Positions 39,341-52,898 of a stretch of 64,000 nt of DNA are shown in pieces (position 1 is the stretch's first letter; the number at the start of each line of letters is the position of its first letter). The DNA is taken from positions 61,296,152 to 61,360,151 of the forward strand of contig NC_083597.1 of the NCBI RefSeq assembly GCF_020882245.1, in the 5' to 3' direction. The position numbers were made by a program, and so were the translations under genes. The stretch is from Rhopalosiphum padi. Taxonomy: Eukaryota > Arthropoda > Insecta > Hemiptera > Aphididae. The notes beneath the pieces were generated by a model. The model made no database searches. It worked only from the letters and a program-made list of their open reading frames with translations, and had not been told where the DNA came from.

Positions 39341-41382
39341 ATTTATTTTTTAAAGTATTTTTAATTTAGTTATAACTGTTATAAGATATGATATATCATG
39401 TTATAACAAGTTTTAATTTCAACAATAAACATAAGCCTTTTAAATTTCATCGAGATAACTAATTTTAAAATAATGGAGTTCAAGCTTTAAAATACATTTG
39501 AAACCTTATTAAAATATTGTATGTAAATAAATTAATAATTAATTTTTAAGAACGCCCAGCATCAATAGATTATTTTTTGTTTAAACACCGATATATTATT
39601 CAAAAACTAATCAATTTTATGATAATATACGAGACTTTTATAAAAAAAAATAAATAAAAGGTGGTTATAATAAGCGGTTTCTTAGTTAAGTCATTAAAAA
39701 AGTAAGTAGACAATAAAGCATATGATTGACTTTCATATAATTTTTTAGTCTTATAAATAAATATTATACAATCAGTAAAATATTTTATAAGATATCAATT
39801 TTATATATTTAATCGTTAAATAATCAACATATTATTTTATTGGAAATAATATATTTAATTGCATGTTCTCTCGTTTTATTTATTTTTTAATTTCTACACA
39901 ACAATAAAAATGTACATATAAGTACAATATTCAGGTTTAACATTTACAGAACAATTTATATTTAAAGAAATAATAATAGGAAAAACTTATTAAGAAAAAA
40001 AAATACAAAATATATGAACATTGTCTAAAGAAATCACATTTTATGTATGGTGAATTTATTAACTTGTATTTATTTTTATTTAATTAATTAACATTTATAA
40101 TTTCTGTACGTCTTAAAATCAAATATTATAATCTATAACCACTCAATACTCATTGATAGATCTGGAAAAAATACTGTAATTTTTAAAAAGTTACATCTAT
40201 TGTATATAAATATTTACACGAAGTAAACACAAAGTTAAACAATAACTCAGAATAATTTTAAAATACAGCTTTTAAAGATTATAATATTATACCACACTAA
40301 AAACAATTATTTATTCAGCATAATTATTTTTAATTTTGTTGTAGAAATTTAAATAGTAATTTTTGAAATACACAATTGCTAATTTTAAGATTTTTGTTTT
40401 CTATAGTTAATTGCTTTATTAATGTAAAATACAACGTAATGTATAGGAAATGGTACTACATTTTTTCATTAAAATAATAATTATAATACTTACATACATA
40501 ATTTTAATTTTAATTATTTGTAAAAAGTATTATTGTTACCTGAAGTCTAATAGCTTACAAATGTTTTTATAACTGTTTAAATACCTCAAATATTTCATGT
40601 GGCATGTAATTGTGAATTTGTGATTTAGAATAAATTGCATTAAGATTAACAACACTGTAGTTTTAATTGGATATTATTTATATACGTATTATTAATATCA
40701 TTGCAACTAAATAAAGTTGGTTTTTAAGATACCGATTATTTAATAACTTTATGTTGTATTGAAAGAATTTTAATTTACTATTTCGACTTAAATTTGATAG
40801 GTTTTAACAATACAAATAATACGATATTAATAGTTTATATATTTAACGAATTACAACGCGCCAAGCGCCTAACACATTGTTTTCTATCTTCAGCAATAAT
40901 TCAGCGTTTAGAATTTTCTCTTCGTAAATTTTTCATTGGGTATGCCACTATAATGTGTATACTCCCATTCGCGTAGTCTTGTAGTTATAGTAACAACTCT
41001 GTATTTTGCACATATCAAAATAGTTTATTAAGCCAATATCGCAACATATTCTCTAAATTTAATGTATATGCATTGAATTCTTCATAATTTAAATTGCAAA
41101 ATGACGAAAATAAAATTCTTATTATTTGGTACCTATACTCGATCTGAGTGTTAAAGTATTGTGGAATTTCTAGGGGAATTTGTTTTCATTAGAATTGTTG
41201 AGAATTTCAGATTATTCTCGTTTAACTTATCAAGAATCTGAAAAGGGACTTATTCAAAACGGTCTACTCGTAATAAACTTTGAGGAGCGATATCTATCAC
41301 AGTACATACTAATCGATAATTAATAAGTGGTTTAAATAATATTATTATAGATAATAGGTACAAGTTTAAAAAGCGCCATTCA
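39341..41382. other. Intron part with a less A+T-rich patch at 40.85-40.98 kb
   Basis: The patch gives protein-like snippets on the minus strand (EWEYTHYSGIPNEKFTKRKF, then a frame change to NAELLLKIENNVLGAWRVV). It may be a scrap of a transposon ORF. No family was recognised, and the rest is plain A/T-rich DNA. Confidence 0.4.
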
Positions 41383-41542
41383 AAAGGAGAGGTTGGACAA
41401 TGAACAACTCTTTTAAGTGTTGTTTATAGGAAAGAACGGTTGATATAATATTATGAACTATTTATAAAGAGAGGTAGACCATGGAGAACTCATATAAGTG
41501 CCGTTTATGAATGTTCCAATGGAACTTCCTTGATATAAAATT
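41383..41542 (+). repeat. Diverged tandem duplication, unit about 83 bp
   Basis: Copy 1 (41383-41451) reads AAAGGAGAGGTTGGACAATG, AACAACTCTTTTAAGTG, then GGTTGATATAATATT. Copy 2 (41466-41542) reads AAAGAGAGGTAGACCATGG, AGAACTCATATAAGTGCCG, then CCTTGATATAAAATT. Order and spacing agree with many substitutions, so this is an old local duplication. No coding frame is shared. Confidence 0.6.
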
Positions 41543-44500
41543 CGTAATAGTAATTCGATACACGATTTATATCAAAGGGAAAGGAAGGAATTTGTATCGT
41601 CGAACTTTGCCCCTTATATTATAGGTATGTATATCTGACCGTAGTGTTCCTGGTACTTGACCATCCCTGTATATTCATATCTCCATATCCTTCTGTGGTT
41701 GGGTCCCTGCAGATTATTTAAACATATTTTGAAATTTTACCTACATGGAACTTTATATTCAGTTAAAATTAAAAATATTTTATTGTTAATGATTTCTATA
41801 TTATTTTTTTAATTTGACCAAGCGAATACGTAGGGATGACCCAAATAATGAATTACTTACATTCTATAGTGCAATATCTTGAATAAAGAATAGTTTAGTT
41901 AAAACTTGTGTAACGCAGTTAATGAAGTCATTAGGTATTTAAATATGCGTAAATACGATCCATCTACGTCTAATATAGCATTTTAACTTCCTATATAATT
42001 TTTAAGCAAAGAAATCATTATAATGTATATAATTATATTTCTTTAAGATTAATAATAAGATGATCGATTTTCCTTACAAAAGAAATTTTGTTTTTTATTT
42101 TAATAGTTTCCAAATTCCAATATTTAAATTACTACAGATCAACAGCAACAACAGAAATATTTTTTAATAAACAAATAATACCAAATAACTTTACGTAACA
42201 ATAAAAGAAAATCATTTTTTTATAACTTATTATTTTCAAATGATTTAACATAAAATTAAATAATTATAAATGAATTCATTAACTTATTAACATTTAGAAT
42301 AAATATTCAATAATATAAAAATATAGTAATAATAATATAAAAAGTAACACGAGTTAGAAATACAAAAAACTGAGGTTATACTCAATAGTGTTACCACTGT
42401 TTCGTGTATCTCATAGAATATTTTATTCATTTTTTATAATAAAAATAATATCATATTATTAATATAAATTTGAGTATATTATACACCTATAGTACCTATA
42501 CATATGATTAAAATATATAAAACATGACTAATACAGCAATACAAGCCATCGTGTTGCTTAAAAACAATATGCATGCACGATACGTCACATAAAGAAATAC
42601 CGATCACAATAATTATTATTTTAATTATTTTAAAATTGGTTGCTGTAAAATGTAAATATGTAATTAGCTTTTAGAATATCCAAACCACAGAAGGTAAGCA
42701 ACAGTTTTAGCATATTGAATTTATGATGTCCTTTCGATATTTAGATTTTTATTTCTCATTTTTAACTAACATGGTATAATATATTATGCATATTATAATC
42801 ATATTATTTTCTGTCGTAGTAAAATCTCGAAACTAATAAGTGATATGCCTGTATATGTATTATGTATATATATTATAAAATATAAAATAATGTACAATTT
42901 AAAAAGGCGTTAAGGTTATAATTTCCTATACATTAAATGTATGCAAATAACAACGCTTTAAAATAAGTTTAAAAACTTCAGTACAGAACATCAAAATTAA
43001 ACAAGTCTTTAGTAGCTTCTAATTATGTAAGACTTTTCTAAATTAATTAATAAAAATTATAATCTCCTTTGAACAGACTTTATCACTATTACGATTTTTC
43101 TACTAATATTTTTATTATTTTTACGATATAGTAATTAGATAATATTGGTAATTAATATCTAAATATACATTTTACGGAAAATAATTCACAAGTTATTAAT
43201 TTGAAGAAAAAAGAAAATTAGCATTACATTAACATAGTATATTTTTAGTGTGTCGAGTTAAAAATGTATAAAAAATTGTATGACAGAAAGAAATCATAAA
43301 AATATTTTTTAATATTAAGATCAATAATTAATGTTTAGATTTTCAGCTTTGGCAGGCGGCAGCTATTAATATAATCGGTCGATAAAATCAACAACCAACC
43401 TGCGTCAATCTGATGCCTCATATTAAACTGGTAAACATTTCAAAAAGGTTTTTATGTTTATTTTTTCGGACATTGGTTTGACCTCGGGCCACGTGAATCA
43501 AAATCATACCCAATCATTCGCTAATCACGACACGCCATTATTGTATTAATTTATTGATTCGTATTCTAGTCTAATAATCCTAAATAATATCGTAGTATAA
43601 TGGGTAGAAAGCTAACTGGCGTCTCATATTCCAACTGTAAACTTGGGTGAAGTCAAGGAGTTTAATCTTTTAAATGTGTTTTTATCGAGCGGAAAATACA
43701 CACATACACACACACACATAAAAACGTGTAGTTTTTAATAATTTTTCAAATCTTTCATAAAGTCGTGTTGGTCGTAACAAGAAAAAATAGATAATACCTG
43801 TAAAAGCAGAGATTGACGTGAAAAAGACTTCAATTTTGTCGAAATAGTTTTTTTTATTATTTACGTGTCCGTGTGTGTGCGAGCATCGACCATTTTTTGC
43901 CAACTGAGCGGCTGATTTTATCATATTTTGAACCCTGATTAAAATTATCTCTAAATTTATAAATAGACTTTATTATTATTATCTTCGTGCAATACAAATG
44001 CATAAGTTATCACACGATTTCAAGAATATTTTTTTAAAAAAATGTTCAAGATGAAATTTAAAATAATTATGAAGTATTTAGTAAAAACTAAAATATTTTA
44101 GTGTGTATCTATAATAAAATCTCAAAAACCTTTTTTTTAATATCTGTTGCTTTTAGTTAATCCACTAAATTAGGTACTTACATATATTTATATTTAATTC
44201 TTTAGACTTGATTGTTTGGCCTTTTATGAAATGGAAATATATTCAACTAAAATAATAAATTTTATGTTTGGACCAAATATTTAATTTAAAATTGTTTTGC
44301 TAGAGAGCTTACTGTTCATAAATATTTAAATTAACTATAAGACCAGAAAATGTACCCTTTAAATGTTAGTGATCTTTTAAAATTGTTATCTCGTGTATGG
44401 TATTTGATTACTGGAATACTATATAATTTAAAATTAATTAAGTCTAAAAGTTTTATAATATTAATAATTAACTAAAAAAAAAAAAATGTAAAAAATAAAA

Positions 44501-47319
44501 GTAGAACAAGAATTAAAATAGTATATGAGAACTGATAATTACTGAATTTAAGCAATAATACTTTACAAGATTTACATGTATGTGTTTAGCTAGTTTAGTG
44601 ATAATGTGGAGGATGCCACTATATAATAGAATAAGTGAATAATTATAAATATAAAACATGTACAGCACATGATGTGACAATTGTGTAGGGAACAACACTT
44701 AAGATATTAGGGTTTGTGAATAATAAATTCCACTCAAATTATAGCACTAAATATAATGGGTCGCCGAAATTGAGTTTATATAATATTTACTATGATAAAT
44801 TATTTACCTAGCTATATTGATAAGTCAAAAATGCACTTGTCTTATGAATGTGTTATCTTAGAATGCTTAACATTGACTATCAAAAAGGATTAATAATGAT
44901 AGAATAGGTTAAATAATTTTGAGTATTATGATTATTTTTTAAATTCTCATACACATATCTACATTATAAATACTTAAATATATATAAATTATACGAATTA
45001 GACATATAATTATTTAAATAACAAAAATATTATAAATTAAATTGTTAATGAAAAATAATTTAAAAAAAAAATATAATGATAAATATTTCAACTGTCAAAA
45101 GGTTTTATGTATCAAGAATATTATTAAGATTTTAAATACATACATGTGCTAACTCTTTACCTACCCATATTAAAATACATTCTTAAAACACAAACCGAAA
45201 AAAATGTAATTATTGTTTTAAATTTCACAAAGAAATACACCAAATGTATTTTCAATAAATAATATCTAATATATAAATAAAGAATTTTGATGGTTGATGA
45301 CCTAAAAAATTCGCTAAAAACTCCAAAAAAATTACTTATATAAGTAAAAAAATTTAATTTAAAAATAATTATTATTATTACAAATATGGGTGTGATAATG
45401 GGTATCAGAGTAATTTAAAATATAAATTGTAAAATTATTAAAAATACTTTAAAAAGTAAAATAGAAATTTTAATTGGTTTTCTTTATTTAACTGAGTGAA
45501 AATCACTGAAAATAAATAAATCAATTATTTAAATAAATTCTTAATAAAAATAAAATGCTGTCATTTTATATACCTACCTTTTGTTATAGTTTACAACTAA
45601 AATGTGTCTGATGTTTTCAAAAAAAATCTTCATCTTGCTTATTGGATTTATTCCATATAGTTTATAAATATAATACTCGATAAGCATTAGGTTCGATAGT
45701 CACTATGATCGGCGTATATGTATATATAAAGAACACGTCTTATAAGTATAATACACATGTTATAATTTATAACATACGAACGGTAAACCTACGAGTATAT
45801 CAGTACATATAATTTGGGACAAATGTACAACAATTGTTCAAAAACTACAAAAAATGTCCCATAGTATAAACAAATAACGTACAAAAAAAATACATTTATA
45901 GCTAAACATTTAAAAAATGGAATATAAAATTAATTTATTTCGGATCAAGAAAGCATGGAACAAATTTTTAGCAAAGATAGCATTTTATAGGATTAAAGGG
46001 AAAAAATGTAAAAGTCAACATTCTCTAATAATAGAATTAATAATTATTAAGTGGTGTTCTGAAAAATAAATGTATGACTTCTGAAAGTGTGTTGATATAA
46101 TATAATGATAAATGTATACACAACCAATAATTTATTAATGGTATAAACTAACTTACCAAGTTTATAAATCTAAATAAAAAATAAGACTTTAACCACTAAA
46201 TTTATTTTTGTTCCATCTTAAGATTTCCTTCCCCGTATTGATTACATCGTAAGTAAAGCCGTGCGTGTACTTGAGTTTTTAGACGACTTTTCACGAGTTT
46301 CAATCCTCCTAAATGCCTCTCTGTGCTTTATTGTGCATTATTAGGTTTGGTTCTAGAGTTATAAGTCTCTATACACAGTAGGTAATATACTAAAAGTTGA
46401 AAGTGCAGAACAGGTTGTTTCTATGCTGGATATAGTTTAAACATAGTTTATATAGTTCATAGTTCATCCACCCCATGATTATCGGCCTATAAATAACGTT
46501 ATCTGCCTCGAATCACCATCATCTAGTCAGACCAATTAATTACTGTTTTACCTTATTAAATAATATTCTATAATTGCAAAATCGTTATTCAAATTTGAGA
46601 ACCAAAACAAATGTCCCAATAATACTCCATCTTTCAATGTATTGTTTTATATCATAACTATACTCTATATTATCTAATCAATAAATGATGTGTTTAATAA
46701 CTGATTCAGAAATTCAAATTTTTAACAATTATGTAAATTAAAAATATGATTTATTTATAAGAAAATTGTATACATTTATTTTGACAACTGCGTTTTATTA
46801 TGCTTTTACAAAATCTAAAATTAAAAAATATTTGTTTTTCTTTCACTTATAAATTAAAAATAAGTAAAATATGTATTTATTTTTGAACATTAGCTAAAAA
46901 TGTTAAACATTCTAATCACAAAGAATAACATGCTTTATAATTTATACTGTATAGAAAATAAATATGGAAGTAGTGTCGATAGACTCTCCCTTCTATTACG
47001 TTTTTCCTTATTGTATTATCCTGTGTATACAGATTTTAAATATCTTTTATAAATAAATAAAAAAGGAAAATAAATATGATTTACAAAATGATATAATATT
47101 TCAAAATGTATTTGTAAATTCAATAAATGTAATTAAATGGTTAAAAGACAATATTATAACATTTATATTTTAACTATTGAACCTTAAATATAAACTATAA
47201 TATATTATAAATAACTGACCATATGTTATACTAACTTATAACACTGCAGAATATATATTGTTCCACGATTTCTTAAATTTAAATAAAAGATATTGATTTT
47301 ATTAGTGTTTTTAATACGC
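41543..47319. other. Intron part with less A+T-rich patches at 41.6-41.7, 43.36-43.65 and 43.68-43.93 kb
   Basis: The minus strand of 43682-43924 has an 80-codon frame with EVFFTSISAFTGIIYFFLL in a mixed-composition patch. It may be transposon-derived but is not identified. CACGTG occurs at about 43491. A TATA-like TATATAAAG near 45722 has no associated gene. Otherwise A/T-rich. Confidence 0.4.
43698..43718. repeat. Short interrupted (AC)n microsatellite
   Basis: ACACACA, one T, then about six AC units. It is the only clear CA repeat noticed in the window. Confidence 0.9.
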
Positions 47320-47354
47320 AAATAAAATGTAATATAGTATATTACATTTTATTT
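47320..47354. repeat. Perfect 35 bp palindrome
   Basis: AAATAAAATGTAATATA (47320-47336), one central G, then its exact inverse TATATTACATTTTATTT (47338-47354). It is a 17 bp perfect stem with essentially no loop. It can form a cruciform in DNA or a hairpin in the pre-mRNA of the receptor intron. The A+T-rich background makes short palindromes common, but 17 perfect pairs is well beyond its neighbours. Confidence 0.9.
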
Positions 47355-50300
47355 CCTCATTTTATTGATGAATATTGAAGTGTTAAACTTTAATGTTCTA
47401 TTCTCTTAAAATATACAAAAGTGTATGAACAAAAGTAACGAAATCATTAAAAAAAAATATAAGTTACTCAATAAATCTTTCGGAGGATTTGACAAAAATA
47501 TTCTTTGTAAAAATATTTCAAACAGAACAAACAAATATTAATTTAGTGGTTTAGCGTTTGTTAAATTAAGTGGAAAAACAATTCCGGCATATCATAAATA
47601 CTCCTTTAACTATACAAGTTCTCTGAAGTTATTGAGTTAAAGTTTCTGTTTACAAAATTCAGAATAAACTAAAATAATAGGTATGAATAACCTCATTTTA
47701 TTAAGTTAAATATTATATAGTTTTTGGTTTTCATCATTTTAGTAGTATGACTTATGTTTAGTACAACTTATAAATTAATATAGTAATAAAATACTTATTT
47801 ATTTTTCTAAAATATTTTAGCTTAAATGTTTTTAACTGTATAAATTAATAGTATGAGACTATTAAATAAATCGTATTTTTCTTTAAGCTGATTAAACTGT
47901 AATAATAATATAGGTAACTTACAAACTGTCATTCATTACAATCGAATAAAAACTTTCAATTTTAACATATATTGAATCAACTTCAATAAATTGAATAAAC
48001 TTTTATTTTAACAAAAAAAAAAGTGTGTAAAATATGTAAGCACTTTATGCAATACTCTTAAGTGTCGATAATAACAAGTTTTTTCGTTAAAGCAAGTCTA
48101 TATTCTGTCATTTTATATGCTTTCCACGATAATATTAAATATTTACCTACTCTCATTCCATTAATAGACATATATTTTATTTTTACTCCAATCATTTGCT
48201 ATTTAGATTAAAAAATTAAACATTCAAATATTTTTTTGTTACTTACGTTTTTTTTTCTTTTAACTAAATATAAGTAACGAAATCTAATCTTATTGATCGA
48301 TGCTCAAAATACAACTTCCTATAGTATGTGTTATCGAAATACAATTTTAATGTCTGAATAAAACCGATATTTGTAGCTTGTCATATTACATTGAATATTT
48401 TATTATTAAAACATAATATATATAGTATCAAAATAATTAGTAATAAGAATTTTCTGAAACATAAGGTCAGATTAAAGATTTGGCTAACAGATAAATTAAA
48501 CCAATTACTTCTTTTTAATTGTTTTTACTATTATATTTCATGTTTAAGCCATATAATAAGTTATCTAATTATCCAATAAAATACTAAATTATATTATAAC
48601 CAACTAGCTACAATATTATTCATGCACAAAAAAAAACATATTTTATACTATCAATTCTGGAACCTCTCCAATAAAACACTCTCAATTAATGAGGTATTTA
48701 ATTTTCAGTAATATTTTATAAAGGGCATTTTTTATTTTCTAAGCATACATTATATATTTATATATTAACTTGTTCATATCAACTCTTAAAGCATGTGCAT
48801 AAATAATATTAATTTATGGTATATAAATCATCAAGTATAAATTATAAGACTCTTTAATAGATATTACATTAGAAAATTAAAATCAATTTTTGTTTTTATT
48901 ATTATTATTATTTTAACTAGTACAATTAAAAAAAATATTAAACTTTAAATTATAAATTATATGAAACAATTATCCACAATGCATTTTAGGTATTGAATGT
49001 TTTAATATAAAAATATATATAGTTAATACAATTTTAAACATGTATTTTCAAGCACACAATTCTCTTCAATTAGTTGTTATTAATCTTGATAGAACCGTTC
49101 ATAAATTATCTATTTTAATTACATTAAATACTTAAATTCTAATAATTATATAGAATTTGTTCAAACCTTTTTTTAAATAGGTACAAGTTACAATCAGTTA
49201 CACTTATCATAAACGTCATAAACTTCAATTTTACACAACTAAAACTATTACGTATAATGTATTTTAATTTATCAAAATTAAATTAATCAATTTTGTATAT
49301 TATTCCATAATTATTAACTATGCTAAAAAATTGAGTTACAATTTTGTTACATACAAAATATGTACATATCATGGTTTTCTTTTCATTTTAATTTTATTGA
49401 CCTACCTACTCACATAAACTTGAAAACTCTCAACTTACCAGTTAACCAAATTGTACAATACTACTCGTATGGCAATACATATATTAAATCTCAGTTATAG
49501 ATTCTAGTGAATGATAAATATAAAAAAAAACATGAAAAATGAAAGAATAATAATGTATTATTACATATTATTAAATTATTATAGTTATTTTTTGTAATAA
49601 TAATATTATTTATATTATTAAAATCTATTAGACATTTTTTAATATTCCAACGTTTTATAACCTTCGATATATTATTTTTTTTATGGTATACTATTCTAGT
49701 ATTGATAGCATTTATCTGACATTTTTAGTAGTATTTTTCAGTTATAAATTATAATTAATAAACAGCAATGAATACAGAAATTTAAACATTTTTGCATGTC
49801 TTTTTATTCAATTCTTGATATTTATTAATTAAAAAACATTTTATAATATTGAGTTTATCCATCATAAGTGATTTTTATTTCACAAAAATGTATCAATTGT
49901 AATCAAAGTTACCTATTCTATTACGGTTTTAATAAGTACTTGAATTCGGAAAAATCAAGTAAACGAGCTAAAACCAACAATTTATAAACTGCATTCTAAG
50001 TCCAGCATTATTTAACACACACCTCCCACCATTAATATGTCTATATTTTGAATTTTAAAATAACAAAAATATAAAAATGTCATATTATGTAACTATGTAA
50101 GTAAATTTTGGTTTATATTCAATTAATTTTTTCAAATTCACGCAATACATTTCATACATTCAGTCACTTCAAAAATATAATCTTTGATCTACAGATCTTC
50201 ATTATTTTACACAAAATTGTATTTTGAGTCATTTGTTATTTCACCATATATGAATCTTGTGATCATGTTCAAAATATAAAATTGTTTACAATACTACACG

Positions 50301-52684
50301 GCTCTTTTCTTACTAAGTTTTTTTGATTTTAATTTAATTACATTTTTTATAGTACAGATATTGCTGTACTTAGAAGTTAGTATTAGTACAGTCTTGCCGC
50401 ACCGCCTCTTAGTTAAATCATTTATTATATAAATCATTACCTCGTTCATTATATAATAAAGTAAACAGGAGTTTTAAAAAAATATATTTAATTGAAAAAT
50501 AAATATTTTTACTTGGCTAAGTTAGATTTATTCATTTAATTAATTTTTAATTGTAAATAGTTGGTAGAGTTTTATATTTCAAGTTTTTAAGTGCTAAACT
50601 TGCAATAACGATATATTTACGGTATCAATATAATATTATCATCTCAAATATGTGCAAAAATAATAACGGTTATCGCTGTTAATACTTTGGTAAGAATAAT
50701 CATATCTACAGTCAGTAGAATATGATCTACCTGCAACAATACGAAACATAATTTTCTAAATAATCTAATTGTTTAAATACATATTAATACGGATATAACC
50801 TTAGTGATATCATAACCAATAAGTTTTATTCGATAGGCGTGGCAATTGCTATTTGACGTACAAATATATTTTATACTCTCTGTAACGGGACCCCGGGCCC
50901 TGGTTATTTCAGAAATTGACAAAGCCAATATCTTTGGTGGTTAATCCACTAAATTACGCACAAATCATTCAAATACAAACACCACATATCTTAATATAAT
51001 AAAAGAATTGGTATACGTACTAAGATATAAATATTTATGACTTTTGTATAATGAAAATTATGATGTCTTTTGTCTGTCATCTCATTGAAGACATACAACA
51101 GCAAATTAAACTTGAAAATTGAGTAAAAGAAAATCGTCTTTTATTTTTTGTTTAACTACCGCATCGTCGTTTAATATAATCATTATTATCCAATGCTCTT
51201 ATTATGTCAAACATGAATGCAGATAGTAAAATATATTTAATTAAGAAAAAACTGGAATAATATTATATTTATTGACAACTGCATATTATATTAAATACTT
51301 TTCCATATAATTTAATACAGTGATAAAAAATGAGAAAAATATAAAGTACAGACTTCAATATGATGTTGGATTGTGTTGATAATTTCACAACAAACAATTA
51401 AACAATAAACATAATATTTTAAATGTATTACTGTAACGTGTGTTTACAATTTTATACATCTATACATATTGTTTCTTACAAAAACCATTAAATGTATACA
51501 GCTACAACACACTATATAACTAATAGTATCCGGTTTGTTGATATTTGTGGGAATATATCATCCGGCCGTTATATATATGACTCCATACCAAACTGTAAAG
51601 TCGAAATTCTGTTGGAAATTATCCAAATTGAATGTTTCGGCTCCAATATACATATTACAACTATTCCGTCTACTATTACTCTTACCATCCAATATGTGCT
51701 AGGTACCGTAGATTTGTATAATGTCAACACGCTAATAAATTGTTACCTAACTTGTAATTGACCACATTACCACATTATAGTATCTCATTATCAGGAACAT
51801 TTCACGCTCACGTACAAAATATTAATACACGATATTCAAATACCAATAGACAATAAGCAATATAATTTTGTGTTTTTAAATTACACCTGTGTCCCGTGTC
51901 CATATTACTAAACATAATACACACCAATTACACGTGTTTTCACAGAATTTAATACGAACATATTAGCATATCGTGATTCATGAATTTATCGGTTTGTCGC
52001 CATAACTCACAAAAAGATAGTTCAATGAAAGCTGACCGCAGCGGTAATTATGGAACTTACCGTTATTGTTTGTTGATCATTATGTGGTCACACGATAAAA
52101 AATAGTATGCATTGATAAGCATAAATCTACAGAATACAAGATATTGTAAAACCCCGGTTTAAGACAATAATTCATAATTACCAATAAATATTATGACCTG
52201 TATGAAATTTGTAGACATTTATAGAAACCCAAATACTGTTCTAGACTAACAAAAACATAAATAAAATAATAGATCGATTTGCCCCTCGTAATTTGTGCTA
52301 GTAATATGTAAGTGATATATTAAATTTAAATCACTTTTAATCAACAGCTCTTTCATATATATATACCTAATATATACTAAACACATTTCAGTAACTGTCT
52401 CAAAAATAAAGTGTAAAATGTATACATTTTCTAATAATTTTTTACTCAAATAAATTGAGTTTAACATAAATAAAATAATTGTTATAGTCATATAAATCTA
52501 CTTTAATATTCCTTCTGATTATTGATTTATTATTATTGGATTAATCCAAAAATCATAAAGTTAAGATAACATAATATGAATCATATCGATATAAAATTAT
52601 TAAAATTTTTTTAAGACTTGTATTATTATCTTATAAGAAATCAATTTTATTTTTATAAACAAAAAGCATATTTTATTTTTTCAG
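47355..52684. other. Intron part with a GC island at 50,886 and a mixed patch at 51.5-52.1 kb
   Basis: An 89-codon plus-strand frame (51492-51761) and an overlapping protein-like minus-strand frame (GAETFNLDNFQQNFDFTV) occupy the patch. Neither is recognised, and both may reflect local composition. The 18-base CGGGACCCCGGGCCCTGG at 50886-50903 stands out in base composition. Confidence 0.4.
48898..48912. repeat. (ATT)5 microsatellite
   Basis: Five ATT units in the receptor intron. Confidence 0.85.
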
Positions 52685-52898
52685 CTCACAGACGAATGCG
52701 AACTGTTACTAATTGTTATATGGTCAGTCTAAGTATCTCCGATTTGTTTATGGCTTCGCTCAATTGTCTGCCAAACTTTATTTATATGCTCAACTCTGAT
52801 TGGGCTTTTGGTTTGGAACTTTGCATGGTATCCAATTTCATTGCTTACTGGACAGTCGCATCATCAGTCTTTACATTGGTCGCGATCACCCTCAATAG
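52685..52898 (+). CDS. Tachykinin/natalisin-type GPCR, exon with TM2, ECL1 and TM3
   Basis: This is the next recognised exon of the receptor begun at 25550, covering residues 108-179. It starts after a pyrimidine-rich acceptor (ttttattttttcag) and reads AHRRMRTVTN, the near-invariant first intracellular loop of neurokinin receptors. TM2 has SLSISDL with Asp127 (position 2.50). Next come SLNCLPNFIYMLNSDWAFG, with the ECL1 W-x-FG motif, and Cys154 (position 3.25, for the ECL2 disulphide). TM3 ends in SSVFTLVAITLNR. The NC..NFI.MLNSDW pattern is closer to Drosophila TkR86C (natalisin receptor) than to TkR99D. The DRY position holds Asn178 instead of Asp, which is unusual. The family's NLS/NLSxAD stretch is VSLSISD here, so the receptor is diverged. 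The donor AATAG|GTAAGA is strong and leaves phase 2. No exon carrying TM4 onward is visible downstream. Confidence 0.93.

Larger units (their letters stand above)
25884..52684 (+). other. 26.8 kb intron of the tachykinin-type receptor
   Basis: The intron is bounded by GTATGT at its 5' end and ttttttcag at its 3' end. The two flanking exons join in frame (phase 1) to give the continuous family signature ...WIVAAHRRMRTVTN. The intron has no convincing nested gene on either strand. It contains a TTAA-flanked MITE, dispersed repeat copies, palindromes and possible regulatory sites, listed separately. A small unseen exon inside it is unlikely, because the two exons join without any missing residue in a highly conserved loop. 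Confidence 0.88.

Noticed and set aside
51492..51761. 89-codon ATG frame as a nested gene
   Set aside because: It is unrecognised, and a protein-like frame also exists on the opposite strand of the same patch. Local composition explains both equally well. It is kept only as a note for the intron stretch.
52618..52684. In-frame extension of the receptor exon to the left
   Set aside because: The extension (LIRNQFYFYKQKAYFIFS-like) is the pyrimidine-rich intron end. The tttttcag acceptor at 52684 joins the upstream exon in phase and restores the conserved loop exactly.
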